Origin: Conexibacter woesei DSM 14684
GTDB lineage: Bacteria; Actinomycetota; Thermoleophilia; Solirubrobacterales; Solirubrobacteraceae
Length of the DNA stretch: 64,000 bases
Direction of reading: 5' to 3'
NCBI RefSeq assembly: GCF_000025265.1
Contig: NC_013739.1
Location: 4,016,001-4,080,000, forward strand
A program made the translations under genes and the position numbers. A model generated the notes under the pieces. That model saw nothing but the letters and a program-made list of their open reading frames with translations, had not been told where the DNA came from and ran no database searches. This document shows positions 50,645 to 60,341 of the stretch, in pieces. Position 1 is the first letter of the stretch. Every line of letters starts with the position of its first letter.

Positions 50645-51268
50645 TCAGCCGCGCGCGGCGACGGCGCCGGCGGCCGTCTCCACCAGCGCGCGGACGGCCG
50701 CGTCGTCGGCGTCCGTGACGCCGCCGCCGACGCCGACCGCGACCGCGCCGGCGGCGAAGTGCTCGGCCACGTTGGCCGCGCTGACGCCGCCGGTCGGCAC
50801 GAACGGGATCTGCCGCAGCGGCGCGCGCAGCTCGCGCAGGTAGCCGGGGCCGAGCGAGCCCGCCGGGAACAGCTTCACCGCGCTCGCGCCGGCCCGCCAC
50901 GCCGTCACCGCCTCGGTCGGCGTCATCGCGCCGGCGAAGGTCGCCAGGCCGCGCGCACCGGCCCAACCGATCAGCTCCGCGTCCACGTGCGGCGAGACGA
51001 GGAACTGCGCTCCCGCCGCGCGTGCCGCCTCCGCCGCGTCGATCTCCAGCACCGTCCCCACGCCGACCGCCAGCCCCGGGCAGGCGGCGCGGACGCCGCG
51101 GATCGCGTCGAGGTGTCCGGGCGTGTCGCACGTGACCTCGAGCGCGGCGACGCCGAGCCGCTCCAGCCGCTGCGCGAGCGCAACCGTCTCGCCGGCCGGC
51201 AGGCCGCGCAGGATCGCCAGCAGGCCGCTCGACGCGACCGCGGCCGGGATCGGGACGCGCTCAGGCAT
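50645..51268 (-). CDS. eda: KDPG/KHG aldolase
   Basis: A 207-residue TIM-barrel class I aldolase that cleaves 2-keto-3-deoxy-6-phosphogluconate to pyruvate and glyceraldehyde-3-phosphate. The Schiff-base Lys132 is in VKLFPAGSLG and the acid Glu44 in LEVTCDTPG, matching E. coli Eda Lys133/Glu45; PTGGV near the end binds phosphate. ATG 51268 is chosen by alignment. No edd or 2-keto-3-deoxy-gluconate kinase is next to it, so it may serve sugar-acid breakdown encoded elsewhere. Confidence 0.9.
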   Translation of the reverse strand: MPERVPIPAAVASSGLLAILRGLPAGETVALAQRLERLGVAALEVTCDTPGHLDAIRGVRAACPGLAVGVGTVLEIDAAEAARAAGAQFLVSPHVDAELIGWAGARGLATFAGAMTPTEAVTAWRAGASAVKLFPAGSLGPGYLRELRAPLRQIPFVPTGGVSAANVAEHFAAGAVAVGVGGGVTDADDAAVRALVETAAGAVAARG

Positions 51269-51428
51269 TGCCCGGCTCCGCGGCAGCGCTGACCGTCTCG
51301 GTGCCGCAGACTCGCGTAGAACAGACCGTCGCCATGCGCTTTCCAACCCTCTCGTGATCGCCCGCCAGCTGTTCACCGTCTAACGGCGGTTTCGTCACGG
51401 CGACAGGCTACCGCCGGCTCGTCGCCGG

Positions 51429-52100
51429 CTACGACGAGCCGGAGCGCGCGACGCGGAACCCGACGTCCTCGATCCGGAACGTCGGGTGGCTGCGCCGCCG
51501 CACGCCGGCGCGGCAGCTCCACTCGGGATCGCTCCAGCCTCCGCCGCGCAGCACGCGGTAGTCGCCGTAGACCTCGGCGTCGTAGACGTCCCAGCACCAC
51601 TCCCAGACGTTGCCGAGCATGTCGTGGAGCCCCCATGCGTTGGGCCGCTTGCCGCCGACGGCGTGGGGCCGATCGGCCGAGTTGTCGCGGAACCAGGCGA
51701 TCTCGTCGAGCGCGCCATAGCGCGGCCCCGCGGTGCCCGCCCGGCATGCGTGCTCCCACTCGGCCTCGGTCGGCAGGCGGTAGCCGTCCGCCGACGGCTC
51801 CCAGCTGACGGCGTCGCCGGCGAGCGCGTACGCCGGCGCCAGCCCCTCGCGCGCCGACAGCGCGTTGCAGAAGCCCGCCGCGTCGAGCCACGAGACGCAC
51901 TCGACCGGGAGTGCGTCGCCGGGCGCGTCACTCGGCGACGAGCCCGCAACCGCGGCGTACTGCGCTTGCGTGACCGGCGACGCGGCGAGCGAGTACGGCG
52001 CGACCTCGACCGTCCAGCGGCGCCTGGTGCGCCGGTCGTGGAGCGTCACCGCACCGGACGCGATCGCGATCATCCGCTCAGGTTCGAAGCCGCCGGCCAT
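51429..52100 (-). CDS. SUMF1/FGE-fold protein, probably not a formylglycine generator
   Basis: A 223-residue protein of the sulfatase-modifying-factor fold (SPVTQAQYAAVAG, PVECVSWLDAAGFCNALS, YRLPTEAEWEHACRAG, NAWGLHDMLGNVWEW, RGGGWSDPEWSC, VGFRVAR). In true FGE two active-site cysteines lie in GGSYMC-x4-C; here the first aligns with Asp (GGGWSD) and only the second Cys remains. Copper-dependent formylglycine synthesis is therefore unlikely. No sulfatase is nearby. Start ATG 52100; ATG 52160 would add 20 basic residues. Confidence 0.78.
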   Translation of the reverse strand: MAGGFEPERMIAIASGAVTLHDRRTRRRWTVEVAPYSLAASPVTQAQYAAVAGSSPSDAPGDALPVECVSWLDAAGFCNALSAREGLAPAYALAGDAVSWEPSADGYRLPTEAEWEHACRAGTAGPRYGALDEIAWFRDNSADRPHAVGGKRPNAWGLHDMLGNVWEWCWDVYDAEVYGDYRVLRGGGWSDPEWSCRAGVRRRSHPTFRIEDVGFRVARSGSS

Positions 52101-52202
52101 CCGGCGCGATCGTACGGCCTCGCGGTTTCGGCGGGCCGTCAGCGGTGAGTTCCACGGCATCCGGCAGTCATAGGGACAGTGAGCGACGAAGGGAGCCCGA
52201 CC

Positions 52203-52727
52203 ATGACCCGCCAGCTCGACGAGACCGTCGACCTCGACATCTACGGCGCCGGCCCGCTGCCATGGAGCCGCGCGCTCGACGCGCTCCGCAGCGGGTGGCC
52301 CAGAATGGAGACCGCTTGCTTCCTCGGGACCGTCCGGCCCGACGGCCGGCCCCACGCGGCCGCCGTCGGCGCCGCGGAGTACGACGGCGACGTCTACTTC
52401 ACCAGCGGCCCCGGCACGCGCAAGTCGCGCAACCTCGCGGTCAACCCCGCGTGCACGCTGTCGCTGCGGCTCGACGGAATCGACCTCGTGCTCGAAGGCG
52501 AGGCGCGCCGTGTGACCGACACGCCGACGCTCGACCGCGTCGCTGCACTCTACCGCGACAGCGGCTGGCCGGCGGAGGTCGACGGCGATGCGCTCACCGC
52601 CCCCTACAGCGCGCAGAGTGCCGGACCGCCGCCGTGGCACCTCTACCGCATCACCTTCCACACCGCGTTCGGCGTCGGTCTGCGCGAGCCGCACGGCGCG
52701 AGCCGCTGGAGCTTCAGCGACGCCTGA
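52203..52727 (+). CDS. Pyridoxamine 5'-phosphate oxidase-like flavin protein
   Basis: A 174-residue split-barrel FMN-binding protein (ETACFLGTVRPDGRPHAAAV, DVYFTSGPGTRKSRNLAVNP, CTLSLRLDGIDLVLEGEA, then a WHLYRITF end). Members act as flavin or F420-dependent oxidoreductases; the substrate is open. ATG 52203 follows GGGAG; the GTG at 52179 is less likely. Divergent from the SUMF1-fold gene. Confidence 0.82.
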   Translation: MTRQLDETVDLDIYGAGPLPWSRALDALRSGWPRMETACFLGTVRPDGRPHAAAVGAAEYDGDVYFTSGPGTRKSRNLAVNPACTLSLRLDGIDLVLEGEARRVTDTPTLDRVAALYRDSGWPAEVDGDALTAPYSAQSAGPPPWHLYRITFHTAFGVGLREPHGASRWSFSDA

Positions 52728-52745
52728 GCGCGCCGCCCAGCTCGG

Positions 52746-53888
52746 TCACTCCTCGTCGAACTCGTGCTCGTAGCCCTGGCCGGACCGCGGCTTGGCGCCG
52801 AAGCCTTGTTGGAGGCCGCCGGTTCTCACGCCCGGCGGCGGTCCGCCGGGCTGCGGGTCGCCGGCGCGGCCGCGCTGCGACGGGCGGTCGGCGTCGCGAC
52901 TCGGCTGGACGCGCTTGGGCTCGCCTCTCTGCTTCGGGAAGTGCGGCGGCCACGGCGCGTCGCCGAGCCCGCCCTCCTCGTCCCTGCGGGCGAGGTCGAG
53001 CAGCTGCTCCAGCGAGCCGGGCTCGTCGTCGATCGAGGCGGCCGGGTCGCCGACCGTGCGCAGCCGCTCGGGGACCGTGTCGAGCCGCAGGTCGCCGGGC
53101 TCGACGGCAGGGACCTCGTCCCACTCCAGCGCGCACGAGACGCGCGCGTCGACCGTCGGGCGCACGGAGTAGCACGACGCGACCGTGCGGTCGCGCGCGT
53201 TCTGGTTGTAGTCCACGAAGACGCCGTGGCGCTCCTCCTTCCACCACTTGCTCGTCGCGAGGTCCGGTGCGCGCCGCTCGACCTCGCGGGCCAGCGCCAG
53301 CGCGGCGCGACGGACCTCGAGGTGGTCCCAGCGCGGCTCGACGCGGACGTTGACGTGGATGCCCTTCGAGCCGGAGGTCTTCGGATAGCCGCGCAGGCCG
53401 TACTCGGCGAGCACGTCGCGGACGACCATCGCCGTGCGCCGCACCTCGTCCCAGCCGACGCCCGGGGTCGGGTCGAGGTCGACCCGCAGCTCGTCGGGAT
53501 GGTCGAGGTCGGCGCGCCGCGCCGGCCACGGGTTGAAGTCGATCACGCCGAGGTTGGCCGCCCACACGAGATGCGCGGCGTCGTTGGCGACCAGCTCCTC
53601 GGCGGTGCGGCCGGAGGGGAACGAGACGGTCGCCGTCTCCAGCCACTCGGGCACTCTCTGCGGCACGCGCTTCTGCCAGATCGGGTCCTCGGTGATCCCG
53701 TTCACGAAGCGCTTCATCACGGTCGGGCGCTCGCGCAGGTGCACGAGCGCGGCGTCGGCGACCGCCATGTAGTACTGCGCGAGGTCGAGCTTGGTCCACC
53801 CCGGCTTCGGAAAGTAGACCTTGGCGGGGTTCGAGAGCCGCACCTCGCGCCCGGCGACTTCGAGGATCGTGTGTTCGCTTCTCGCCAC
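52746..53888 (-). CDS. Stand-alone LigD-type NHEJ polymerase (primase-polymerase) domain
   Basis: A 380-residue cytoplasmic protein homologous to the polymerase domain of LigD, which adds nucleotides at double-strand breaks. Motifs: SNPAKVYFPKPG-like N-terminus, DFNPWPARRADLDHPDELRV, the metal-binding RVDLDPTPG, TSGSKGIHVNV and VFVDYNQNARDRTVASCYS. No ligase or nuclease domain is attached, and no Ku gene is in the window. The last about 100 residues are an Arg/Pro/Gly-rich tail ending in acidic residues. It ends 12 bp from the MarR gene on the same strand. Confidence 0.87.
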   Translation of the reverse strand: MARSEHTILEVAGREVRLSNPAKVYFPKPGWTKLDLAQYYMAVADAALVHLRERPTVMKRFVNGITEDPIWQKRVPQRVPEWLETATVSFPSGRTAEELVANDAAHLVWAANLGVIDFNPWPARRADLDHPDELRVDLDPTPGVGWDEVRRTAMVVRDVLAEYGLRGYPKTSGSKGIHVNVRVEPRWDHLEVRRAALALAREVERRAPDLATSKWWKEERHGVFVDYNQNARDRTVASCYSVRPTVDARVSCALEWDEVPAVEPGDLRLDTVPERLRTVGDPAASIDDEPGSLEQLLDLARRDEEGGLGDAPWPPHFPKQRGEPKRVQPSRDADRPSQRGRAGDPQPGGPPPGVRTGGLQQGFGAKPRSGQGYEHEFDEE

Positions 53889-53900
53889 TGCGCCGGAAGC

Positions 53901-54428
53901 CTAGCGACGCTGGCGGGCGCGGCGGATCGTCCGCTCGCATTCCATCGGCTCGGTGAGCCGTTGGTCGACGAGCTGCTGAAGCCCCTCCAGGAACGCCTCG
54001 GCCGTCCGTCTGGGGAGCGTCGCGAGCACCTCGCTCTGGACCCGGTGGACGGTCGCGCGGCCCTCGGCGATCTTCTCGTGACCGAGCGGCGTCACGACGA
54101 CGATGCGCGCGCGGCGGTCGTGCTCGCAGGGCCGGCGCTCGGCGAGGCCGGCGGCTTCGAGCGCGTCGATCGTCTGCACCATCGTCGTCTTGTCGACGCC
54201 GACGAGGTCGACCAGGTCGGACTGCGAACGCCGGCCGTCGGCGGCCGCTTCGAGCACGTGGTAGGCGCGCGGTGTCACGCCGAGCGGGATGAACGCCCGG
54301 CCGATCTCGACGTTGAGCGAGAACGACGCCTTCGCCAACAGCCACCCGAGGTCGGCGGCGAGGCACCGCTGACCGTCTGTCTCGGCCGTCGCCGCGTCCG
54401 CCGGCTCGGGCCTGTCCGTGATGCTCAT
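53901..54428 (-). CDS. MarR-family transcription regulator
   Basis: A 175-residue regulator with the winged helix (SQSDLVDLVGVDKTTMVQTI, then GLAERRPCEHDRRARIVVVT) inside the MarR dimer frame. It is divergent from a 14-helix drug-efflux gene with 123 bp between; an inverted repeat in that gap is a probable operator. Likely ligand-released repressor of the pump. Confidence 0.88.
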   Translation of the reverse strand: MSITDRPEPADAATAETDGQRCLAADLGWLLAKASFSLNVEIGRAFIPLGVTPRAYHVLEAAADGRRSQSDLVDLVGVDKTTMVQTIDALEAAGLAERRPCEHDRRARIVVVTPLGHEKIAEGRATVHRVQSEVLATLPRRTAEAFLEGLQQLVDQRLTEPMECERTIRRARQRR

Positions 54429-54481
54429 CGTGGCTCCAGACTACTCGTCGCGCACACCGCGTCGCGCGTCAGACGCACCAC

Positions 54482-54507
54482 GCAAACATTTCAGTAACAA
54501 TATTTGC
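54482..54507. promoter_or_regulatory. Probable MarR operator
   Basis: GCAAACATT (54482-54490), 8-bp spacer, AATATTTGC (54499-54507): an inverted repeat with one mismatch, in a markedly AT-rich island between the marR and MFS genes. The island also holds the likely promoters. Confidence 0.65.
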
Positions 54508-54551
54508 ACAGAGAAAACATTCGGTAGTAGACGATTTGCTAAGGTCGGGAA

Positions 54552-56042
54552 ATGGCCGACACCGCTCCCCCCTCCACCAGCTCCGCTCCAGCCAGACGCG
54601 ACTCCCGCTGGATCGCGCTCTACATCCTCTGCACGGGGATGCTGATGATCGTGCTCGACTCGTCGATCGTGAACGTCGCGCTGCCGAGCATCCAGGACGA
54701 CCTCGGCTTCTCCACCTCGAACCTGGCGTGGGTCGTCAACGCCTACCTGCTGACGTTCGGCGGCCTGCTGCTGCTCGCCGGCCGGCTCGGCGACCTGCTC
54801 GGTCGTCGTCGCATCTTCCTCGCCGGGCTCGTCGTCTTCACCATCGCCTCCGCGTTGTGCGGCCTCGCGACGAGCGAGGGCGTGCTGATCGCCGCGCGGA
54901 TGCTGCAGGGCATCGGCGGCGCGCTGACCGCGGCCGTGATCCTCGGGATGATCGTGACGATGTTCCCGGAGCCGCGCGAGCAGGCGAAGGCGCTCGGCGT
55001 CTTCGCGTTCGTCGCCTCCGGCGGCGCGTCGCTCGGGCTGCTGCTCGGCGGCGTGCTGACCGACGCGCTGTCGTGGCACTGGATCTTCCTCGTCAACGTG
55101 CCGATCGGCGTCGTCACGTTCCTGCTCGCGCAGCGGTTCGTCGCCGACGAGCCGGGGCTCGGCCTGAGCAGAGGCGCCGACGTGCTCGGCGCGACGCTGA
55201 TCACGAGCGGCCTGATGGTCGGCGTGTACGCGATCGTCAAGGTCTCCGACGAGGGCTGGGGCTCGCTCCACACGCTCGGCCTCGGCGCGGTCTCGATCGC
55301 GCTGCTGTCGCTGTTCGTGCTGCGCCAGGCGCGCGCCGCGAACCCGCTGATGCGGCTCGGGATCTTCCGTTCGCGCAACCTCTCGGCGACGAACGCGGTG
55401 CAGATCCTGATCATGGGCGGACTGTTCGCCGTCTTCTTCCTCGGCACGCTCTACCTCGAGCGCGTGCTCGGCTTCAAGCCGATCGAGATCGGCCTCGCGT
55501 TCCTGCCGGTGTCGCTCGGGATCGGCCTGCTGTCGCTCGGCTTCGCCGAACGGCTCAGCGTACGCTTCGGGCCGAAGAACACGCTGCTCGCCGGGCTGAC
55601 GCTCGCGGCCCTCGGCCTGCTGCTGTTCACGCAGGTGCCGACCGACGGCTCCTACGTCTCCGACGTGCTGCCGTCGATGGTCCTGATCGGCGTCGGCATG
55701 GGCACGGCGTTCCCGGCGATGATGGCGCTCGCGATGTCCGGCGTCGCGCCGCAGGACGCGGGCCTCGCCTCGGGCCTCGTCAACACGACCCAGCAGATCG
55801 GCGCCGCGCTCGGACTGTCGCTGCTGGCGACCTTCTCGACGACGCGCAGCGACACGCTGCTCGACAAGGGCGAGCCGATCGGCGACGCGCTCACGGGCGG
55901 CTACACGCTCGCGTTCGGGATCGCGACCGGCCTGCTCGTCGCCGCGGTCGCGATCGTCGCGCTCGTGATCCAGAAGCCGGCGGCACGCGAGCCGGTCCAC
56001 GTCGAGCAGGACGAGCAGGCGCTCGCCTACGCGGAGGCGTAG
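54552..56042 (+). CDS. MFS drug efflux transporter, DHA2/EmrB-QacA family (14 helices)
   Basis: A 496-residue membrane pump using the proton gradient. Hydrophobic pattern fits 14 helices; motif A appears as GRLGDLLGRRRIF after helix 2, and LDSSIVNVALPSIQDDLG in helix 1 is the DHA2 motif. ATG 54552 with AAGG upstream. Regulated probably by the divergent MarR. A strong hairpin terminator follows the stop by 48 bp. Substrates cannot be told from sequence. Confidence 0.9.
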   Translation: MADTAPPSTSSAPARRDSRWIALYILCTGMLMIVLDSSIVNVALPSIQDDLGFSTSNLAWVVNAYLLTFGGLLLLAGRLGDLLGRRRIFLAGLVVFTIASALCGLATSEGVLIAARMLQGIGGALTAAVILGMIVTMFPEPREQAKALGVFAFVASGGASLGLLLGGVLTDALSWHWIFLVNVPIGVVTFLLAQRFVADEPGLGLSRGADVLGATLITSGLMVGVYAIVKVSDEGWGSLHTLGLGAVSIALLSLFVLRQARAANPLMRLGIFRSRNLSATNAVQILIMGGLFAVFFLGTLYLERVLGFKPIEIGLAFLPVSLGIGLLSLGFAERLSVRFGPKNTLLAGLTLAALGLLLFTQVPTDGSYVSDVLPSMVLIGVGMGTAFPAMMALAMSGVAPQDAGLASGLVNTTQQIGAALGLSLLATFSTTRSDTLLDKGEPIGDALTGGYTLAFGIATGLLVAAVAIVALVIQKPAAREPVHVEQDEQALAYAEA

Positions 56043-56915
<873 letters not shown>

Positions 56916-56941
56916 GCTGACGGATGCGGGGCGCCAGCCGC

Positions 56942-57658
56942 TCACGCGGGCGCCTTCGCTCCCGTCAGACCCTCGACCGTCAGCTCCGATTCGATCGCGT
57001 CGCGGACGGCCGCGATCGCACCCGCGCGGGCGCGCTGCTTCGTCGCGGCGTGGGCCGCGGGGTTGAGGCCGGCGAGCGTCTCGGCGGCCTCGCGGCCGGC
57101 GGCGGCCAGGTCGGCAGAAGCGACGACGCGGTCGAGGAACCCCGCGGCGACCGCCTCCTGCGGGGTGTGCATCACGGCGGTGACGACGGCGCGATCGAAG
57201 GCGGCGGGGGTCAACCGCTGGCGGGCCAGCTCGATCGCGAACCACGGCATCGTCAGGCCGATCTGAACCTCGTTGAGGCCGATCTTGAAGGGGCCGTCGG
57301 CGCCGACGCGGGCGTCGGCCGCGAGCAGCAGGAACGCGCCGGCGGCGACCGCATGACCGTTGCAGGCGATCGCGACCGGGGTCGGGAACGCGAGGATCCG
57401 CTCCGCGAGCGTCGCGCCCAGCCGCAGCATCTCCACCACGGCGGCCGGGTCGCCGGAGGCGAAGACGGTCAGGTCGAAGCCGCCCGAGAAGCGGCCCTCG
57501 CGGCCGGTCATCAGCACGACGGCCTCGTCGCGTTCGGCCTGGTCGAGCGCGTCGTGGAGGGTTCGCAGCATCGCGATCGAGAGCGCGTTGGCCTTCCCGT
57601 CGTCGAGCGTCACCGTCGCGATCCGTCCGTCGAGCGCGTACGTCGCCAGTTCCGTCAT
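56942..57658 (-). CDS. Enoyl-CoA hydratase/isomerase (crotonase) family protein
   Basis: A 238-residue crotonase-fold enzyme. Oxyanion-hole stretches are GRFSGGFDLTVF and CNGHAVAAGAFLLL; the second acid region is GLNEVQIGLTMPWF. ATG 57658 follows GGAGG. It is divergent from a TetR regulator whose operator-like palindromes lie between them, so its expression probably responds to an acyl-CoA or similar ligand. Exact substrate unknown. Confidence 0.87.
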   Translation of the reverse strand: MTELATYALDGRIATVTLDDGKANALSIAMLRTLHDALDQAERDEAVVLMTGREGRFSGGFDLTVFASGDPAAVVEMLRLGATLAERILAFPTPVAIACNGHAVAAGAFLLLAADARVGADGPFKIGLNEVQIGLTMPWFAIELARQRLTPAAFDRAVVTAVMHTPQEAVAAGFLDRVVASADLAAAGREAAETLAGLNPAAHAATKQRARAGAIAAVRDAIESELTVEGLTGAKAPA

Positions 57659-57699
57659 CTGCGGCCTCCATGGTCGATGCGTCGGGCGCGACAGCTTAT

Positions 57700-57731
57700 C
57701 GGAACATTGTTCCGAAACAGTGTTCCGGAAC
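57700..57731. promoter_or_regulatory. TetR operator palindromes
   Basis: CGGAACATTGTTCCG (57700-57714) is a perfect 6-bp-arm palindrome, followed by GTTCCGGAAC (57722-57731). The outer pair CGGAACA...TGTTCCG also forms a larger inverted repeat. They lie 19 bp ahead of the tetR start and 42 bp ahead of the crotonase start. Confidence 0.8.
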
Positions 57732-57749
57732 GTCGGTAGGCTTCGCGCG

Positions 57750-58391
57750 ATGCCCCGCCCCAAGCAACGGACGCCGGAGCTGGGCCAGCGCGTGCTGGCG
57801 GCGGCGGTCGACCTGCTCGCCGCCGAGGGCGTCGCCGGCGTCACCGCACGAGAGGTCGCGCGTGCGGCGCAGACCTCGACCCCGGCCGTCTACGAGCTGT
57901 TCGGCGACAAGGGCGGCCTCGTGCGCGCCGTCTTCTTCGAGGGCTTCCGCCGGCTGCACGAGCTGCTCGCCGCGGTGCCCGAGACCGACGACCCGCGTGC
58001 CGACGCGCTCGCGACAGTCGCCGCCTACCGCGCCTTCGTCGTCGCCAACCCCGCCCTCGCCGACGTGATGCTGTCGAGACCGTTCACCGACTTCGCACCC
58101 GGCCCGCAGGAGCTGCGGGCGAGCGGCTCGGTCCGCGAGCTGATCGTCGCGCGTGTCCGCCGCGGCGTCGAGGCCGGCGCCTTCGCCGCCGACCCCGTCG
58201 ACCTCGCGCACGCGCTCGTCGCGCTCGTCCAAGGCCTCGCCGCCGCCGAGAACGGCCGCCGCCTCGGCACGACGCCGGACTCCGTCGACCGCCGCTGGGC
58301 GTTCGCCGTCGGCGCTCTGCTCGACGGCGTCGCCGGGCCGCGCGCTCAGCCGACGACGAGCAGCGCGTTGCCGTCGGGGTCGCGCAGGTAG
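57750..58391 (+). CDS. TetR-family transcription regulator
   Basis: A 213-residue repressor. Helix-turn-helix at about 12-58 (LAAAVDLLAAEGVAGVTARE, TSTPAVYELFGDKGGLVRAV) and a helical ligand domain with C-terminal LVQGLAAAENGRR. It probably controls the divergent crotonase gene and itself through GGAAC palindromes. Its last 46 bases overlap the convergent VOC gene, so the C-terminal tail is not well conserved. Confidence 0.9.
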   Translation: MPRPKQRTPELGQRVLAAAVDLLAAEGVAGVTAREVARAAQTSTPAVYELFGDKGGLVRAVFFEGFRRLHELLAAVPETDDPRADALATVAAYRAFVVANPALADVMLSRPFTDFAPGPQELRASGSVRELIVARVRRGVEAGAFAADPVDLAHALVALVQGLAAAENGRRLGTTPDSVDRRWAFAVGALLDGVAGPRAQPTTSSALPSGSRR

Positions 58392-58762
58392 AACATCGGC
58401 GGCCACGGCTCGGTCAGCGAGACGCCGCCGAGTCTGATCTCCGCCGGCGAGCCGGCGCGGGCGACCGCGGGGTCGACGTCGTGGCCTTCGGCGAGCAGCT
58501 GGGCGTGGGTCGCGTCGATGTCGCCGGTCGTCACGACGATCCCGGTCTGGGTGCCGGCGGCCTCGGGGCGCCCGGGGACGAGCGCGACGCCGGTCTTGCC
58601 GTCCGGCGGCACCATCTCGATCCAGCGCTGGCCGTCGCCGAAGTCGGCGTCGGCCTGGGTGGTGAACCCGAGCGCCTTGTAGAACGCGACCGAGCGGTCC
58701 TGGTCGCTGGACGGGACCATCACGAGGTGGATCTGGCCGATGCGGTGGGTGGTGGTGCTCAC
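58346..58762 (-). CDS. VOC (glyoxalase/bleomycin-resistance) family protein
   Basis: A 138-residue metal-binding VOC fold (IGQIHLVMVPSSDQDRSVAF, GFTTQADADFGDGQRWIEMV, THAQLLAEGHDVD, MFYLRDPDGNALLVVG). His and Glu ligands typical of the fold are present at the expected strands. GTG 58762 follows AGGAGG; an ATG at 58822 lacks a ribosome site. Substrate unknown. Confidence 0.87.
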   Translation of the reverse strand: MSTTTHRIGQIHLVMVPSSDQDRSVAFYKALGFTTQADADFGDGQRWIEMVPPDGKTGVALVPGRPEAAGTQTGIVVTTGDIDATHAQLLAEGHDVDPAVARAGSPAEIRLGGVSLTEPWPPMFYLRDPDGNALLVVG

Positions 58763-58830
58763 AGCAGTGCCTCCTTCGATCGTGGCGTCCCACCTGTGAC
58801 TGTCCGCGCGCGGACAAGTCATCGCTCGCG

Positions 58831-59502
58831 GTGCAGCTTTCCTCCACGAACCTGCGCGCTGACGACGTCAGATCGGCCGAGCTCGACAGAAACGTCAGAC
58901 TCGCGCGAATGGGAGGCAGTTCATTCCGCGGCTTCGTCCCGTGGATCATCTTCTGGGTCGTCGCGAGTCCGAGCAGCTGGGAGTACGCGTCCGGCGGTGC
59001 GTTGATCGCCGCGCTGATCCTGCTGATCCCGTCGTCCGATCGCGGCAGCGTCAAGCTGCTCGACGTCGTCTCGATCGCGTTCTTCGGCGCGCTCACGATC
59101 GCCGGACTGGCGTTGGATCGCGACCAGCTCGACTGGCTCGAGGACTACGCGCAGGCGATCTCCAGCGGCGTGCTCGCGATCGTCGTGCTCGGCTCGCTCG
59201 CGTTCATCCCGTTCACCGAGCAGTACGCGCGCGAGCAGGCGCCGAAGGAGGTCTGGGAGACGCCGCTCTTCAAGCAGGTCAACCGCGTGCTGACGCTCGT
59301 CTGGGGTGCCGTGTTCGCACTCGCGGCGATCCTCGGCGTGATCGCGCAGCAGGTCGACGGCGGGACCGACTGGCTCAACTGGATCATCCCGATCGCGCTG
59401 ATCGTCGGTGCGTTCAAGTTCACCGCCTGGTACCCCGACCATGCGCGGGCGGCCGCCGGCGCGCCGGCGCGCCCGGGCACGTCCCCGACAGTGAGGAGCT
59501 GA
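58831..59502 (+). CDS. Small integral membrane protein, unknown function
   Basis: A 223-residue protein with about five hydrophobic segments (FVPWIIFWVVASP, GALIAALILLIP, VVSIAFFGALTIAGLAL, VLAIVVLGSLAFIPF, LVWGAVFALAAILGVIA, IIPIALIVGAFKFTAWY). I do not recognise a family. The start is uncertain: GTG 58831 or ATG 58909. It ends 2 bases before a GTG-started alpha/beta hydrolase, so the two form an operon. Confidence 0.65.
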   Translation: MQLSSTNLRADDVRSAELDRNVRLARMGGSSFRGFVPWIIFWVVASPSSWEYASGGALIAALILLIPSSDRGSVKLLDVVSIAFFGALTIAGLALDRDQLDWLEDYAQAISSGVLAIVVLGSLAFIPFTEQYAREQAPKEVWETPLFKQVNRVLTLVWGAVFALAAILGVIAQQVDGGTDWLNWIIPIALIVGAFKFTAWYPDHARAAAGAPARPGTSPTVRS

Positions 59503-59504
59503 TC

Positions 59505-60341
59505 GTGACGACCGGCAACGCCGCGCTGCGACGGCGCGACACCGCGGGATGGACGGTGATCGAGAACGACCCGCAGCAGCCCCGGCGGCGGGTGCTGATG
59601 CTGCCGGGCCTGTTCTGCACGTCGGAGTTCTTCACCGGCGTGCTCACCGACGAGGCGCTCGCGACGGCGGGCGTGACGGCGCTGGCGGCAGATCCGCCCG
59701 GCTTCGCGGGGCTGCCGGTCCCGGGCGGGTTCGACTTCTCGATCGCGAGCTATGCGGCGCTGGTCGAGGAGTTCGCCGCCGCCGAGTCGATCGACCTGAT
59801 CGCCGGTCACTCGTTCGGCGCCAACGTCGGCATCGAGATCGCCGCGCGCGGTCGCTTCCGAGGCAAGCTGCTGCTGCTGTCCCCCTCGCTCTCACGGGAG
59901 GACGAGGAGGAGGATCTGCGCTCGCTCGACGAGGCGAGCCACACGCCGATCGTCGGCACGCTCGTCTGGCTCGGCATCAACCCGACGCTCAAGCACGGGA
60001 TGAGAGGCCGCCTGCCCGAGGACCGCTTCGACGAGCTGTTCGGCGAGATGAAGCGCAACCCGCGCGCCGCCAACCGCGCGCAGGTCGTCGGCTTCTTCGA
60101 GCACCTCGCCGCGCACGGCGGCGAGGTCGCGAGCCGGCTCGCGACCGCCTCCACACCCGTCTGGCTCGGGCGCGGCGACCGCGACGAGGTCGGCATCACC
60201 GACGCGGAGCTGGCGATTGTCGACGCCGCGCCGCACGTGACGCTCAAGACGATCCCCGGCGCCGCCCACTTCTCGATCACCGACACCCCGCACGAGGTCG
60301 CGCAGCTCGTGCTCGACCTGCTGGCCTACGAGGAGAGCTGA
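59505..60341 (+). CDS. Alpha/beta hydrolase
   Basis: A 278-residue cytoplasmic hydrolase: oxyanion MLPGLFCTSEFF, nucleophile Ser in IAGHSFGANVGIEIA, Asp in WLGRGDRDEVG and His in IPGAAHFSITDTP. GTG 59505 follows GAGGAG. It is cotranscribed with the membrane protein before it; a joint job such as lipid or wall turnover is speculation. Its end overlaps the DHFR-like gene by 16 bp on the other strand. Confidence 0.85.
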   Translation: MTTGNAALRRRDTAGWTVIENDPQQPRRRVLMLPGLFCTSEFFTGVLTDEALATAGVTALAADPPGFAGLPVPGGFDFSIASYAALVEEFAAAESIDLIAGHSFGANVGIEIAARGRFRGKLLLLSPSLSREDEEEDLRSLDEASHTPIVGTLVWLGINPTLKHGMRGRLPEDRFDELFGEMKRNPRAANRAQVVGFFEHLAAHGGEVASRLATASTPVWLGRGDRDEVGITDAELAIVDAAPHVTLKTIPGAAHFSITDTPHEVAQLVLDLLAYEES

